A stretch of 64,000 bases of DNA from Faecalibacter bovis. GTDB taxonomy: Bacteria > Bacteroidota > Bacteroidia > Flavobacteriales > Weeksellaceae. The stretch lies in NCBI RefSeq assembly GCF_017948305.1, contig NZ_CP072842.1, positions 846,001 through 910,000 of the forward strand, given 5' to 3'. Below are positions 44,760-54,213 of this stretch, piece after piece. Under the pieces are notes generated by a model that worked only from the letters and a program-made list of their open reading frames with translations, was not told the origin of the DNA and searched no databases. Both the position numbers and the translations under genes were made by a program. How positions within the stretch are numbered: position 1 is the stretch's first letter; each line of letters starts with the position of its first letter.

Positions 44760-47522
44760 TTATTTTGTAGAAATTGGAGTAAACTTAGTTAAGTTAATTC
44801 CTGCTACAGCTGCTTTATACTCTTCAATAGAAGGAATACGTCCTAAAATTGCAGATAAAACAACTACTGGAGTTGATGCTAATAAAGATTCACCTTTTTT
44901 ACCATCTCTATCCTCTACAACACGCCCTTGGAATAAACGAGTTGAAGTAGCCATTACTGTATCACCTTTTTCAGCTTTTTCTTGGTTACCCATACATAAG
45001 TTACAACCAGGACGCTCTAAGTACATGATGTTTTCGTATTGTGTACGCGCTTCTGATTTAGGTAATAAGTCGCTAAATTCGAAACCTGAATATTTTTGTA
45101 ACATTTCCCAATCACCTTCAGCTTTTAATTCGTCGATGATGTTGTAAGTTGGAGCAGCAACTACTAACGGTGCGTTGAATTTAACTTCACCTTGTTGAGC
45201 TTCAACATTACGTAACATTTGAGAAACAATTTTTAAATCGTCTTTGTGAACCATACAAGATCCTACGAATCCTAAATCTACAGTTTTATCACCACCGTAG
45301 TAAGATAAGTCACGGATAACATCGTGAGTATAACGCTTAGAAACATCTGCATTGTTTACATCTGGATCCGCAATCATTGGTTCGTCGATGATATCTAAAT
45401 CGATAACAACTTCTGCGTAGTATTTTGCGTTAGCATCTGGTTGTAAAGCTGGTTTAACACCAGATTTAATTTCTTCGATACGTTTATTCGCTTTATCGAT
45501 TAATCCTTGTAATACATTGTTTTTGTTCTCCATTCCTTTATCAATCATGATTTGGATACGAGATTTTGCAATTTCTAACGATTGGATTAATGTTTCATCT
45601 TGAGAAATACAGATAGAAGCTTTCGCTTTCATTTCAGCAGTCCAGTCAGTGAATGTAAACGCTTGATCCGCTAATAAAGTTCCGATATGAACTTCGATGA
45701 TACGACCTTGGAATACGTTTTCTCCGTCAAATTGCTTTAACATTTGTTGTTGAGTTGCGTGTACAACATCACGGAAATCCATGTGTTCTTTCATCGCACC
45801 TTTAAATGTAACTTTAACAGATTCTGGAATTGGCATAGAAGCTTCTCCAGTAGCTAAAGCTAAAGCAACAGTACCTGAATCGGCACCAAAAGCAACACCT
45901 TTAGACATACGTGTGTGAGAGTCACCACCGATAATGATTGCCCACTCGTCAATCGTGATATCATTTAATACTTTGTGGATAACGTCTGTCATTGAGTGAT
46001 AAACTCCTTTAGGGTCACGAGCTGTGATTACCCCGAAGTCGTTCATAAACTTCATTAATTTAGGGATGTTCGCTTGCGCTTTTTTGTCCCAAACAGATGC
46101 AGTGTGACATCCTGATTGGTATGCACCATCAACAACTGGAGAGATAACTGTAGCAGCCATCGCCTCTAATTCTTGAGCAGTCATTAAACCTGTAGTATCT
46201 TGAGAACCTACAATGTTTACTTTAACACGTACATCAGATCCTGCGTGTAAAACTTTACCTTCTGCAACACCAACAGCGTTGTTATTGAAGATTTTTTCAA
46301 CCGCAGTTAAACCTTGTCCTTCAATAGAAATTTCTTTTGCAGGTGCAAAAACAATTGGAGCTTCAATTCCTAAAGTTTGAGCAGCAAAAGTTTGAATTTT
46401 TTTACCAAAAACGATAGCGTAAGAACCACCTGCTTTGATAAACTCTAATTTTTGAGGAGTGAAAGATTTAGAAATATCTTTTAATTCAACGTCATCGTTG
46501 TATAATTTTTTAGTTTTTGTATTGATTGTCAATACAGTTCCAGTAGCAACAGAATATGCTTCTTCTAAAACAATATCACCAGCTTCGTTACGAACTACAT
46601 TTCCTTCAGCGTCAGTTTTCTTCACCCAGTTTTGTAAGTCGATTCCGATACCACCAGTAACGTCAACAGTTGTTAAGAAAATTGGAGAAATTCCGTTTGT
46701 TCCAGCTACAATTGGAGCGATATTTACGAAAGGAACGTATGGAGAAGCTTGTTTACCTGTCCATAAAGCCACGTTATTAACACCTGACATACGAGAAGAA
46801 CCAACACCCATCGTACCTTTTTCAGCAATTAACATAACTGATGCATCTGGATGAGCCTCTTTTAAAGCTACAATTTCTTTTTGTTGCTCTGGAGACATCA
46901 TACATTGCCCGTGTAATTCACGGTCAGAACGAGAGTGTGCTTGATTTCCTGGAGATAATAAATCTGTAGAGATATCACCTTCTGCAGCGATATAAGTCAC
47001 AACTTTAATTTCTTCTGGAACTTCAGGTAATTTTGTAAAGAATTCAGCTTTAGCGTAGCTTTCTAAAATATCTTTAGCAATAGCATTTCCTTCGTTGTAA
47101 GCATTTGCTAAACGAGCTGTATCAGCATCGTATAAGAATACTTGAGTTTTTAAAACTTTAGCAGCTTCAGTAGCGATTGCTTCATCGTTTCCTAAAGCTA
47201 AGTCTAATAAAACTTCGATAGATGGACCACCTTTCATATGAGATAATAACTCAAATGCAAAAGTTGGAGTGATTTCTGCTACAGTAGCTTCACCTAAAAT
47301 AATTTCTTTTAAGAATTTAGCTTTAACTCCAGCAGCAGGAGTAGTTCCTGGTAATGTGTTATAGATAAAGAAATTAACAGAATCCGTACGGTATTCATTG
47401 TTAGTATCTTTAATTTGCTCAATAATTTCGCTTAATAATTCAGCTCCATCAATTGGCTTTGGGTGTAACCCTAATCCTTTTCTTTCTTCAATTTCGTTAA
47501 TGTATTCCTTATAAAGGCTCAT
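44760..47522 (-). CDS. acnB: Bifunctional aconitate hydratase 2 / 2-methylisocitrate dehydratase
   Basis: This 920-residue protein has the AcnB layout. An N-terminal HEAT-like domain (YINEIEERKGLGLHPKPIDGAEL) is followed by a swivel domain, then the aconitase core with cluster cysteines in the QSGCHTASVWDKK, FVGSCMVHKDDL and ERPGCNLCMGNQ segments. AcnB catalyses the citrate-isocitrate step and often also acts in the methylcitrate cycle. The ATG at 47522 (MSLYKEY) is preferred, since upstream codons give unrelated sequence. It is somewhat longer than the E. coli protein. Confidence 0.95.
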   Translation of the reverse strand: MSLYKEYINEIEERKGLGLHPKPIDGAELLSEIIEQIKDTNNEYRTDSVNFFIYNTLPGTTPAAGVKAKFLKEIILGEATVAEITPTFAFELLSHMKGGPSIEVLLDLALGNDEAIATEAAKVLKTQVFLYDADTARLANAYNEGNAIAKDILESYAKAEFFTKLPEVPEEIKVVTYIAAEGDISTDLLSPGNQAHSRSDRELHGQCMMSPEQQKEIVALKEAHPDASVMLIAEKGTMGVGSSRMSGVNNVALWTGKQASPYVPFVNIAPIVAGTNGISPIFLTTVDVTGGIGIDLQNWVKKTDAEGNVVRNEAGDIVLEEAYSVATGTVLTINTKTKKLYNDDVELKDISKSFTPQKLEFIKAGGSYAIVFGKKIQTFAAQTLGIEAPIVFAPAKEISIEGQGLTAVEKIFNNNAVGVAEGKVLHAGSDVRVKVNIVGSQDTTGLMTAQELEAMAATVISPVVDGAYQSGCHTASVWDKKAQANIPKLMKFMNDFGVITARDPKGVYHSMTDVIHKVLNDITIDEWAIIIGGDSHTRMSKGVAFGADSGTVALALATGEASMPIPESVKVTFKGAMKEHMDFRDVVHATQQQMLKQFDGENVFQGRIIEVHIGTLLADQAFTFTDWTAEMKAKASICISQDETLIQSLEIAKSRIQIMIDKGMENKNNVLQGLIDKANKRIEEIKSGVKPALQPDANAKYYAEVVIDLDIIDEPMIADPDVNNADVSKRYTHDVIRDLSYYGGDKTVDLGFVGSCMVHKDDLKIVSQMLRNVEAQQGEVKFNAPLVVAAPTYNIIDELKAEGDWEMLQKYSGFEFSDLLPKSEARTQYENIMYLERPGCNLCMGNQEKAEKGDTVMATSTRLFQGRVVEDRDGKKGESLLASTPVVVLSAILGRIPSIEEYKAAVAGINLTKFTPISTK

Positions 47523-47917
47523 AATTGCTATCTTTTGAAAATTAAAGGCTGTAACATCTAAAGTAACCAACCACTTTTTCCATCCCAACCAATAAAAATT
47601 AATATATATTTATTTATTATGCTACAAAAATACTCTTCTATTAAAAATATTTCATAGAAGTTTAATCGATTTTAATTATATTCTAACAATTTAGAACAAT
47701 TACAAAAAAAGATTAAATTTCAGATTGCTAATATTTTAAATTAAAATAATCTATCTAAGAAAAATAAATCCATTTTAAATATCTACTTGATAATTTTTAG
47801 GCCTATTTTTTGTTAAGTTAGACAAATCAAACAAAGACCTAACAAGCTAATTTTCTTCAAAACGCTTTGTCTTAATCAAATAAAAATTTTGCAATTATAC
47901 GATTTTTTTAGAATATA

Positions 47918-47936
47918 CATGAATATTGTATAATTA
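47918..47936 (+). promoter_or_regulatory. Possible ARG-box-like operator, copy 1
   Basis: CATGAATATTGTATAATTA resembles the ArgR/AhrC box (TGAAT with an AT-rich centre), about 90 nt before argH. The right half is poor. Confidence 0.3.
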
Positions 47937-47952
47937 TAAGTTTAATTTTATA

Positions 47953-47969
47953 TATATTCAATATTTATG
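47953..47969 (-). promoter_or_regulatory. Possible ARG-box-like operator, copy 2
   Basis: The complement reads CATAAATATTGAATATA, similar to copy 1 in inverted orientation 16 nt away. Confidence 0.3.
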
Positions 47970-48023
47970 TAAGTTTATACATATTATTTTTATAATTTAG
48001 CGCCCTTAATTATTATTAAGCAT

Positions 48024-49325
48024 ATGAAACTTTGGGACAAAGGTTTTACCATTAATGATAAAATCGAAAAATTTACTGTCGGAAAAGACAGAATTCTAGA
48101 CAGTTATTTAGCACATCATGATGCAATTGCTTCTAAAGCACAAGCAAACATGTTGGCTAAAGTTGGTTTAATTACAAACCAAGAAAATGATGCATTACAA
48201 ATTGCATTAAATGAAATTTTAGAATTGATTGAGCAGAATAAATTTGAGATTGATGATAACTTTGAGGATATTCATTCTAAAATAGAAGCTTACTTAATCG
48301 AGAAAACTGGTGATGCCGGTAAAAAAATTCACGTTGCTCGTTCTCGTAATGATCAGGTTCTAGTAGCTATCCAATTATTCGAAAAAGAATACTTAAAGGA
48401 AATCAATAAAAAGATTTTAAACTTAATTGATATCCTATTACAAAAAGCAGATCAGTATAAAAATTCACTTTTACCAGGTTATACACATTTTCAAGCTGCA
48501 ATGCCAAGTAGTTTCGGCATGTGGTTTTCTGCTTACGCTGAAAGTTTATTAACCGATTTATATTTTTTCGAAGCTGCCTACAAAATTGCAGATCAAAATC
48601 CTTTAGGATCTGGTGCAGGTTTCGGTACATCTTTCCCTATCGACAGGTTGCAAACGACGCAAGAAATGGGATTCTCTGAAATTTTAGTTTCTTCTGTTGG
48701 TGCACAAATGCTACGCGGTAAAACAGAAAAATCAGTTGCAACAGCATTGGCTATGATTTGTGGAACATTATCTAAAATGTCTTACGATTTAGTTTTATAT
48801 AACTCACAAGATTTAGCTTTTGTAAAATTACCAAACGAAATGACAACTGGATCTTCTATTATGCCACATAAAAAGAATCCTGATGTTTTCGAATTAACGC
48901 GTGCTCATTGTAATAGAATTCAGGCTTTACCAAATGATATTATGTTAACGATTAATAATCTTCCAAGTGGATACCACAGAGATTATCAAATCTTAAAAGA
49001 GATATTATTTGAACCAATGCTTCAATTTGAAAATATTTTGGACATTTTAACTTTTGCTATTCCAGAATTAGAAATTAAAGACGGATATATGGAACAAGAT
49101 AAATATGATCCAATTTATACTGTTGAAAATATTAATGACGCAATTAAGAATGGTACTCCGTTTCGTGATGCATACCGCGAAGTTGGTTTATCCGTAGAAA
49201 ATGGAACTTACAATCCACATAAAGAATTTAAAACTTCTCACGTAGGAAGTATTCATAATTTAAGATTAGATTTAATTCAAAATAAAATAGAAAACTATAA
49301 ATTAGATTCTTCTATTTGTAAATAA
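48024..49325 (+). CDS. argH: Argininosuccinate lyase
   Basis: This 433-residue enzyme of the fumarase/aspartase superfamily cleaves argininosuccinate to arginine and fumarate. The signature GSSIMPHKKNPDVFEL is intact, as are HVARSRNDQV and LPGYTHFQAAMPSSFGMW with the catalytic histidine region. It has the length typical of Bacteroidota. It stands alone: no argG, argC or argF is adjacent, although arginine genes are often clustered in the phylum. It has its own terminator. Confidence 0.95.
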   Translation: MKLWDKGFTINDKIEKFTVGKDRILDSYLAHHDAIASKAQANMLAKVGLITNQENDALQIALNEILELIEQNKFEIDDNFEDIHSKIEAYLIEKTGDAGKKIHVARSRNDQVLVAIQLFEKEYLKEINKKILNLIDILLQKADQYKNSLLPGYTHFQAAMPSSFGMWFSAYAESLLTDLYFFEAAYKIADQNPLGSGAGFGTSFPIDRLQTTQEMGFSEILVSSVGAQMLRGKTEKSVATALAMICGTLSKMSYDLVLYNSQDLAFVKLPNEMTTGSSIMPHKKNPDVFELTRAHCNRIQALPNDIMLTINNLPSGYHRDYQILKEILFEPMLQFENILDILTFAIPELEIKDGYMEQDKYDPIYTVENINDAIKNGTPFRDAYREVGLSVENGTYNPHKEFKTSHVGSIHNLRLDLIQNKIENYKLDSSICK

Positions 49326-49346
49326 AGTCTAAATAATAAATATTAT

Positions 49347-49380
49347 AACAGCTCAAAAGCATTTCTGAGCTGTTTTTTTA
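49347..49380 (+). terminator. Terminator of argH
   Basis: AACAGCTCA pairs with TGAGCTGTT, followed by seven T. Confidence 0.9.
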
Positions 49381-49497
49381 TTTTAAAATTTCGGAATAAA
49401 ACAATCGTAACACATTGAATTTAAGTCTTTTGTAAAATAATATTGAATTTACAAAACTATTACAACATCATTACTAAAAAAAAATCACATTTCAATC

Positions 49498-49505
49498 TAA
49501 TTTTG
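49498..49505 (+). promoter_or_regulatory. -7 element of small lipoprotein gene
   Basis: TAATTTTG fits TAnnTTTG, 44 nt before the ATG. The -33 box is unclear. Confidence 0.4.
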
Positions 49506-49549
49506 GTTTGTCAAGTTAACAGAACGTTTAATCGATTAAATTTAAAAAA

Positions 49550-49774
49550 ATGAAAAAATTTTTCGCATTAGTTGCAGTTGCAACTTTATCATTAGGAGCA
49601 GTATCTTGTGGAGAGAAAGCTGAAACAGTAGAAACTGAAGCAGTAGTTGATTCAGCAGCAGCAGTAGTTGATTCAGCAGCAGTAGTTGTTGATTCAGCAG
49701 CAGCAGTAGTTGATTCAGCAGCAGCAGTAGTTGATTCAGCAGCAGTAGCAGTTGAAGAAGCTCCAGCTCAATAA
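49550..49774 (+). CDS. Small repeat-containing lipoprotein
   Basis: This 74-residue lipoprotein has a signal peptide ending GAVSC, then GEKAETVETE and five consecutive 7-residue repeats of AVVDSAA, ending in EEAPAQ. The mature part is alanine/valine-rich and acidic with no recognisable fold, perhaps an extended rod or helical spacer in the envelope, similar in size to abundant small lipoproteins. It is flanked by its own promoter element and terminator. I do not recognise a family. Confidence 0.8.
   Translation: MKKFFALVAVATLSLGAVSCGEKAETVETEAVVDSAAAVVDSAAVVVDSAAAVVDSAAAVVDSAAVAVEEAPAQ
49640..49744 (+). repeat. Tandem 21-bp repeat, five copies
   Basis: Five units of GCAGTAGTTGATTCAGCAGCA run in phase with the codons; copy 3 has a GTA/GTT variant. 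Such an array can expand or contract by slippage in whole heptapeptide steps. Confidence 0.92.
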
Positions 49775-49796
49775 TTTTAGCGAAGCTTAAAATACA

Positions 49797-49829
49797 AAAG
49801 GCGTCTAACTAGGTTAGGCGCCTTTTTTT
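49797..49829 (+). terminator. Terminator of repeat lipoprotein
   Basis: AGGCG.CTAAC pairs with GTTAG.CGCCT around TAG, followed by seven T. Confidence 0.88.
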
Positions 49830-49854
49830 ATATTTATCAATTTAAAATCTTTAT

Positions 49855-51699
49855 TTATTGATTCTCATCAAATTTACCAGATTGTATTTTACGATCTAAT
49901 TCAGCTTGGATATCTTCTAAAACAGGTTTAACAGTAGAATCAGGAATATCAGAAACTCGAATATACATCAAACCGTCGATTGCATCATTAAAATTTGGAT
50001 CTACATTAAATGCAATCACTTTCGCATTCTGTTTTACATATTTCTTGATTAACACTGGTAATCTAAGCATGTTTGGTTCTAATTCATCAATTAATTTATC
50101 AAACTTGTTTAAATCTGCTTCCGTTTCGTCAAAAATAAACTGCTTATCTTCTTCAGATAATTTTACTTTATATTCTTTCTTCGGACGAACATATTGTGCA
50201 ACCGTAGAATCATAATAATGAGATTTCATAAACTCAATCATTAAAGATTTTGAGAAATCTGAAAATTGATCACTAATACTTACTCCACCAATTATAAATT
50301 GTTGCTCTGAATTTCTAAGTGTTACATGTATAATTCCTCTCCATAACAAGAATAGCGGCATTGGCTTTTGTTGATATTCTGAAGAAACAAAAGCACGTCC
50401 CATCTCTATACATTTACTAAAAAGTGGATGAATTTCTGGATCGAAGTTAAATAACTCATTAATATAAAACCCTTTAACTCCATATTTTTGATAAACTTCA
50501 GCTCCCAAAGCCATGCGGTAAGCACCTACAATTTTATTAGCTTCTTTATCCCAAAGAAATAAATGATGATAATGATTATCGTATTTATCTAAATCAATCT
50601 CAAGGTTTGTTCCTTCACCAATTTCTCTGAAAGTTATTTCTCTTAATCTCCCAATTTCACGCATTACGTTTGGAATTTTGTCTGCTGTAGAAAAATAACA
50701 TTCGTAATTATTACTTGTGAAAAGTAGAGAAGATACGTCTTTCTTTAACTTATTTAAATCATCTATCAAAAATTGAGTATCTGTCTCAGGTACAACATCT
50801 TTAACTTTTGATTTTGAGGAAATTTTAGGCAAATGTAATTGTGAAGGATTTTTTAAAACTTCTGTAAACGATTTCTTTTTGTTATAATAAGAAGAAAGCA
50901 TATAAGTTTTCTTTCTTAAAAATGCTTTGAATTCATTAACATCAGAAAATTCGTTTTGTTGTTTTAACAAAATAGGTTTACCAACACGAATCTGAATTGG
51001 ACGAGTTCTTTTTTTCACCATTTCACCAGGCAACATTGCGGTTTGCAAATCTGGATGCATTTTAGCTATTTGGTAAAATATTTCGCTATTCTTAGCTCTA
51101 AAGAACATCGGAATTACAGGAACTTTAGCTTTCTTGATTAATTTTATAGCTGAATCTTGCCATTCTCTATCTATAATATGCCCGTTCTCATTTCGGTACG
51201 ATACTTCTCCTGCCGGAAAAATACCAATACATCCATTATCTTGTAAAGTTCTTAAAACCTCGCGCATCCCATTAAGACTTGAATAAACTTCGCGACGAGA
51301 TTCGAATGGATTTACAGGAATAACCATTTGTTGTAATGGAACAATCTTGTGCAATAAAAAGTTACCCATGATTCTAAAATCCGGACGAATTTTACTCATC
51401 ATATGCATCAAAATAATTCCATCTAATGCACCCAATGGATGATTTGAAATTAAAATAAATGGTCCAGACTTTGGAATTCTTTTCAAATCTTCAACATGGA
51501 TTTCATAATCCACATTAAGATCGTCAATTAAATAAGATAAAAACTCAGCCGTTTCTAAATGCTTTCCGCGGTTGTATATATTATTAAGCTTATCTAATCT
51601 TGTAGCTTTTTTTAAAAACCATGCAACAGGTTTACCCACGATACCGAATCGAGATAAACTTGTAGCATTATAAATATCATTTGTAGTAACTAAACTCAT
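49855..51699 (-). CDS. OlsF-like bifunctional acyltransferase (PlsC-type plus GNAT/OlsB-type)
   Basis: This 614-residue protein is a fusion. The N-terminal half (about 55-270) is a PlsC-type O-acyltransferase with SNHPLGALDG and FPAGEVSYRN. The C-terminal half (about 310-530) is the OlsB-like N-acyltransferase, with REITFREIGEGTN, KIVGAYRMALG and the YINELFNFD segment. OlsF proteins of this layout make ornithine or related amino-acyl lipids in one polypeptide. The first motif reads H-x5-D, one residue longer than textbook HX4D. Its start overlaps the aspartate kinase stop by one base. Confidence 0.8.
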   Translation of the reverse strand: MSLVTTNDIYNATSLSRFGIVGKPVAWFLKKATRLDKLNNIYNRGKHLETAEFLSYLIDDLNVDYEIHVEDLKRIPKSGPFILISNHPLGALDGIILMHMMSKIRPDFRIMGNFLLHKIVPLQQMVIPVNPFESRREVYSSLNGMREVLRTLQDNGCIGIFPAGEVSYRNENGHIIDREWQDSAIKLIKKAKVPVIPMFFRAKNSEIFYQIAKMHPDLQTAMLPGEMVKKRTRPIQIRVGKPILLKQQNEFSDVNEFKAFLRKKTYMLSSYYNKKKSFTEVLKNPSQLHLPKISSKSKVKDVVPETDTQFLIDDLNKLKKDVSSLLFTSNNYECYFSTADKIPNVMREIGRLREITFREIGEGTNLEIDLDKYDNHYHHLFLWDKEANKIVGAYRMALGAEVYQKYGVKGFYINELFNFDPEIHPLFSKCIEMGRAFVSSEYQQKPMPLFLLWRGIIHVTLRNSEQQFIIGGVSISDQFSDFSKSLMIEFMKSHYYDSTVAQYVRPKKEYKVKLSEEDKQFIFDETEADLNKFDKLIDELEPNMLRLPVLIKKYVKQNAKVIAFNVDPNFNDAIDGLMYIRVSDIPDSTVKPVLEDIQAELDRKIQSGKFDENQ

Positions 51700-52940
51700 T
51701 AATTTTTAACAACGATTTGTAACGTCTCACGAACTGTTTGACGTAATAATTCTTTATCCTTATTGATAACAGAATCTGAATTTTCGTCAAAGTGACGAAT
51801 TGTGTATAATAACACATTTTCATCCACCTGAACTTTAAACTCTTCTTCTACATCTTGAATAAATTGCTCTAAATTATTGTACTTATCCTCTAAACATAAA
51901 GACAATGAAATTGCAGAGTTCTGCATTAAATTAACCTTAATTTGGTATTGGTACAATTTGGTAAATAATCCACTTAATTTATCTTCTGTGATAAACGAGA
52001 AATCCTTAGATGATAAACGTATTAAATGTTGTTCATTCTTTAAGATAAAACATGGAACTTGAGGATTTAAAGGTTGCCCTTTTCTTACAGCTGTTCCTGG
52101 TTCTAATGGATTAATGAAAGATTTAACAAAAAATGGAATTTCTTTTTGTTGTAATGGTTGTAATGTTTTTGGGTGAATTACAGATGCTCCGTAATAAGCT
52201 AATTCGATTGCTTCCTCATAAGAAATATGATTTAACAATTCTGTATCTTCAAAATAACGTGGATCTGCATTTAAAACACCTGGTACATCTTTCCAAATTG
52301 TCATACTTTCTGCATTTGTACAATAAGCAAAAATTGCTGCAGAATAATCTGACCCTTCACGACCTAAAGTTGTTGTAAAATAGTTTGGATCTGAACCTAA
52401 GAAACCTTGCGTAATATAAAACCCAACTGTTGGTAATTTTGCAATGTTATTCTCTGTTGATTTCCAATCCACTTTACCTTCACGATAAGTACTATCTGTT
52501 TTAATATAATCTCTTACATCTAACCATTCATTAGTTAATCCGATAGAATTTAAATACATCGATAATATTTTTGTTGAGATTAACTCACCACAACAAACAA
52601 CTTGATCGTAAACATAACTTCTATTCGGAGATTTATTTCTTCTTAAAAATGAAGTTAAATCATTAAAAAATTGACTAATTTCTGTCGAAACATCAGTAGC
52701 ATCTTCAAAAACTTCTTTCGCAATTTCTATATGTTGTTTTTCAATTTCATTGATAGTTAGAGTATAATCATCTTCATTAAAATAACGTTTGACAACTTCC
52801 TCTAATGCATTGGTTGTTTTTCCCATAGCAGAAACAATCATACAAGTATTCTGATACCCTACCGTCTGTAACAAATTTGCTACATTTCTTATTCCATCAG
52901 CATCTTTAACAGATGCACCTCCGAATTTGAAAACCTTCAT
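51699..52940 (-). CDS. Aspartate kinase
   Basis: This 413-residue monofunctional aspartokinase phosphorylates aspartate at the head of lysine, threonine and methionine synthesis. KFGGASVKDADGIRNVA is the nucleotide-site motif, followed by GREGSDYSAAIFAYC and IWKDVPGVLNADPR. A C-terminal ACT-type regulatory region (about 300-413) suggests feedback control. It overlaps the acyltransferase stop by one base. A promoter is visible upstream. Confidence 0.93.
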   Translation of the reverse strand: MKVFKFGGASVKDADGIRNVANLLQTVGYQNTCMIVSAMGKTTNALEEVVKRYFNEDDYTLTINEIEKQHIEIAKEVFEDATDVSTEISQFFNDLTSFLRRNKSPNRSYVYDQVVCCGELISTKILSMYLNSIGLTNEWLDVRDYIKTDSTYREGKVDWKSTENNIAKLPTVGFYITQGFLGSDPNYFTTTLGREGSDYSAAIFAYCTNAESMTIWKDVPGVLNADPRYFEDTELLNHISYEEAIELAYYGASVIHPKTLQPLQQKEIPFFVKSFINPLEPGTAVRKGQPLNPQVPCFILKNEQHLIRLSSKDFSFITEDKLSGLFTKLYQYQIKVNLMQNSAISLSLCLEDKYNNLEQFIQDVEEEFKVQVDENVLLYTIRHFDENSDSVINKDKELLRQTVRETLQIVVKN

Positions 52941-52967
52941 TTTATATCACTTCTAATAATTAGCCTG

Positions 52968-53002
52968 CAAATATAAGCAATCGAGAACTTTAAACCACCA
53001 AA
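52968..53002 (-). promoter_or_regulatory. Promoter of aspartate kinase operon
   Basis: The minus strand has TTTG (53002-52999), a 23-nt spacer and TATATTTG (52975-52968). Spacing is at the upper limit of the usual range. Confidence 0.6.
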
Positions 53003-53123
53003 TTGATAAAATCTACTTGTATTTTTTAACTTATTGTTAAATGAATATTTTTCAACAATTTCAATCGTTTGAAATTGATTATTAAGTTTAAAATTTACGA
53101 TATTTGTGGAGCAAAACAAAACT

Positions 53124-54137
53124 ATGGCACAAAATTCACATCAAACTCTTGGCGAGTTCATTATTGACAATCAAGAAGATTTTATCTACTCTACCGGTGA
53201 ACTTTCTAGATTATTAAGTTCTATCAAATTAGCAACTAAAATTGTTAATTATAAAGTTAACAAAGCAGGATTAGTAAACATATTGGGTGAATATGGTAAT
53301 GAAAACGTTCAAGGTGAAAAACAACAAAAGTTAGATGTTTTCGCAAACGAAACGTTTATTGAAACTCTATCACAACGTGAAGTAGTTTGTGGAATTGCTT
53401 CTGAAGAAAATGAAGATTACATCGAAATTAAAAACAATAGAAATTTAGTAAATAGTAAATACGTTGTATTAATTGATCCTTTAGACGGATCTTCAAACAT
53501 TGATGTTAATGTTTCTGTTGGTACAATATTCTCTATTTATAGACGTGTATCTGAACCAGGAACACCTGTAACTTTAGAAGATTTTTTACAACCAGGTAAT
53601 AAACAAGTTGCCGCGGGATATGTTGTTTACGGTACTTCGACTATGTTGGTTTACACAACTGGAAATGGAGTAAACGGATTTACATTAAACCCAGGAATTG
53701 GAACATTTTATTTATCTCATCCTAACTTACGTATTCCTGAAGATGGAAAAATTTACTCTGTTAATGAAGGGAACTACGTTAAATTCCCACAAGGAGTTAA
53801 AAATTTCATTAAATATTGTCAAGCAGAGGAAGGAAATCGACCATACACTTCTAGATATATCGGATCTTTATGTTCAGATTTTCACCGAAATATGTTAAAA
53901 GGTGGAATTTATATTTATCCATCTGGAACTAATAATCCACAAGGTAAATTACGTTTATTATATGAATGTAATCCGATGGCTTTTTTAGCTGAACAAGCTG
54001 GTGGTAAAGCTTCTGACGGACATCAAAGAATTTTAGATATTAATCCAACAGAATTACACCAACGTGTTCCATTCTTTTGTGGTTCTAAAAATTTAGTTGA
54101 AAAAGCAGAAGAGTTTTTAGCAAACAGCCCTGAATAA
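53124..54137 (+). CDS. fbp: Fructose-1,6-bisphosphatase, class 1
   Basis: This 337-residue enzyme removes the 1-phosphate of fructose-1,6-bisphosphate in gluconeogenesis. The metal-binding signature [21 protein letters not shown] is intact, and [12 protein letters not shown]-like [20 protein letters not shown] and [14 protein letters not shown] are also family-typical. ATG 53124 is used; a GTG 18 bases upstream is a less likely start. It is monocistronic, with a terminator shared with the convergent lipase gene. Confidence 0.95.
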   Translation: MAQNSHQTLGEFIIDNQEDFIYSTGELSRLLSSIKLATKIVNYKVNKAGLVNILGEYGNENVQGEKQQKLDVFANETFIETLSQREVVCGIASEENEDYIEIKNNRNLVNSKYVVLIDPLDGSSNIDVNVSVGTIFSIYRRVSEPGTPVTLEDFLQPGNKQVAAGYVVYGTSTMLVYTTGNGVNGFTLNPGIGTFYLSHPNLRIPEDGKIYSVNEGNYVKFPQGVKNFIKYCQAEEGNRPYTSRYIGSLCSDFHRNMLKGGIYIYPSGTNNPQGKLRLLYECNPMAFLAEQAGGKASDGHQRILDINPTELHQRVPFFCGSKNLVEKAEEFLANSPE

Positions 54138-54163
54138 TTTGATTAAACAAACTCTATCATAAC

Positions 54164-54197
54164 AAAAAAGCTTCTCTGAAACAGAGAAGCTTTTTTT
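54164..54197. terminator. Bidirectional terminator
   Basis: AAGCTTCTCTG pairs with CAGAGAAGCTT in A- and T-runs. Confidence 0.9.
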
Positions 54198-54213
54198 ATA
54201 TCAAATCTTATGA

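Larger units (their letters stand above)
47523..48023. other. Intergenic region between divergent acnB and argH
   Basis: This 501-bp AT-rich stretch has no gene-like frame. It holds the promoters of both genes, although no full consensus pair is clear, and two ARG-box-like elements near argH. Confidence 0.6.

Noticed and set aside
46459-46854. 131-residue plus-strand frame inside acnB
   Set aside because: It is antisense to acnB and has no independent gene-like features.
47523-48023. Origin of replication or att site in the AT-rich gap
   Set aside because: No DnaA-box cluster, tRNA end or direct repeat supports either.
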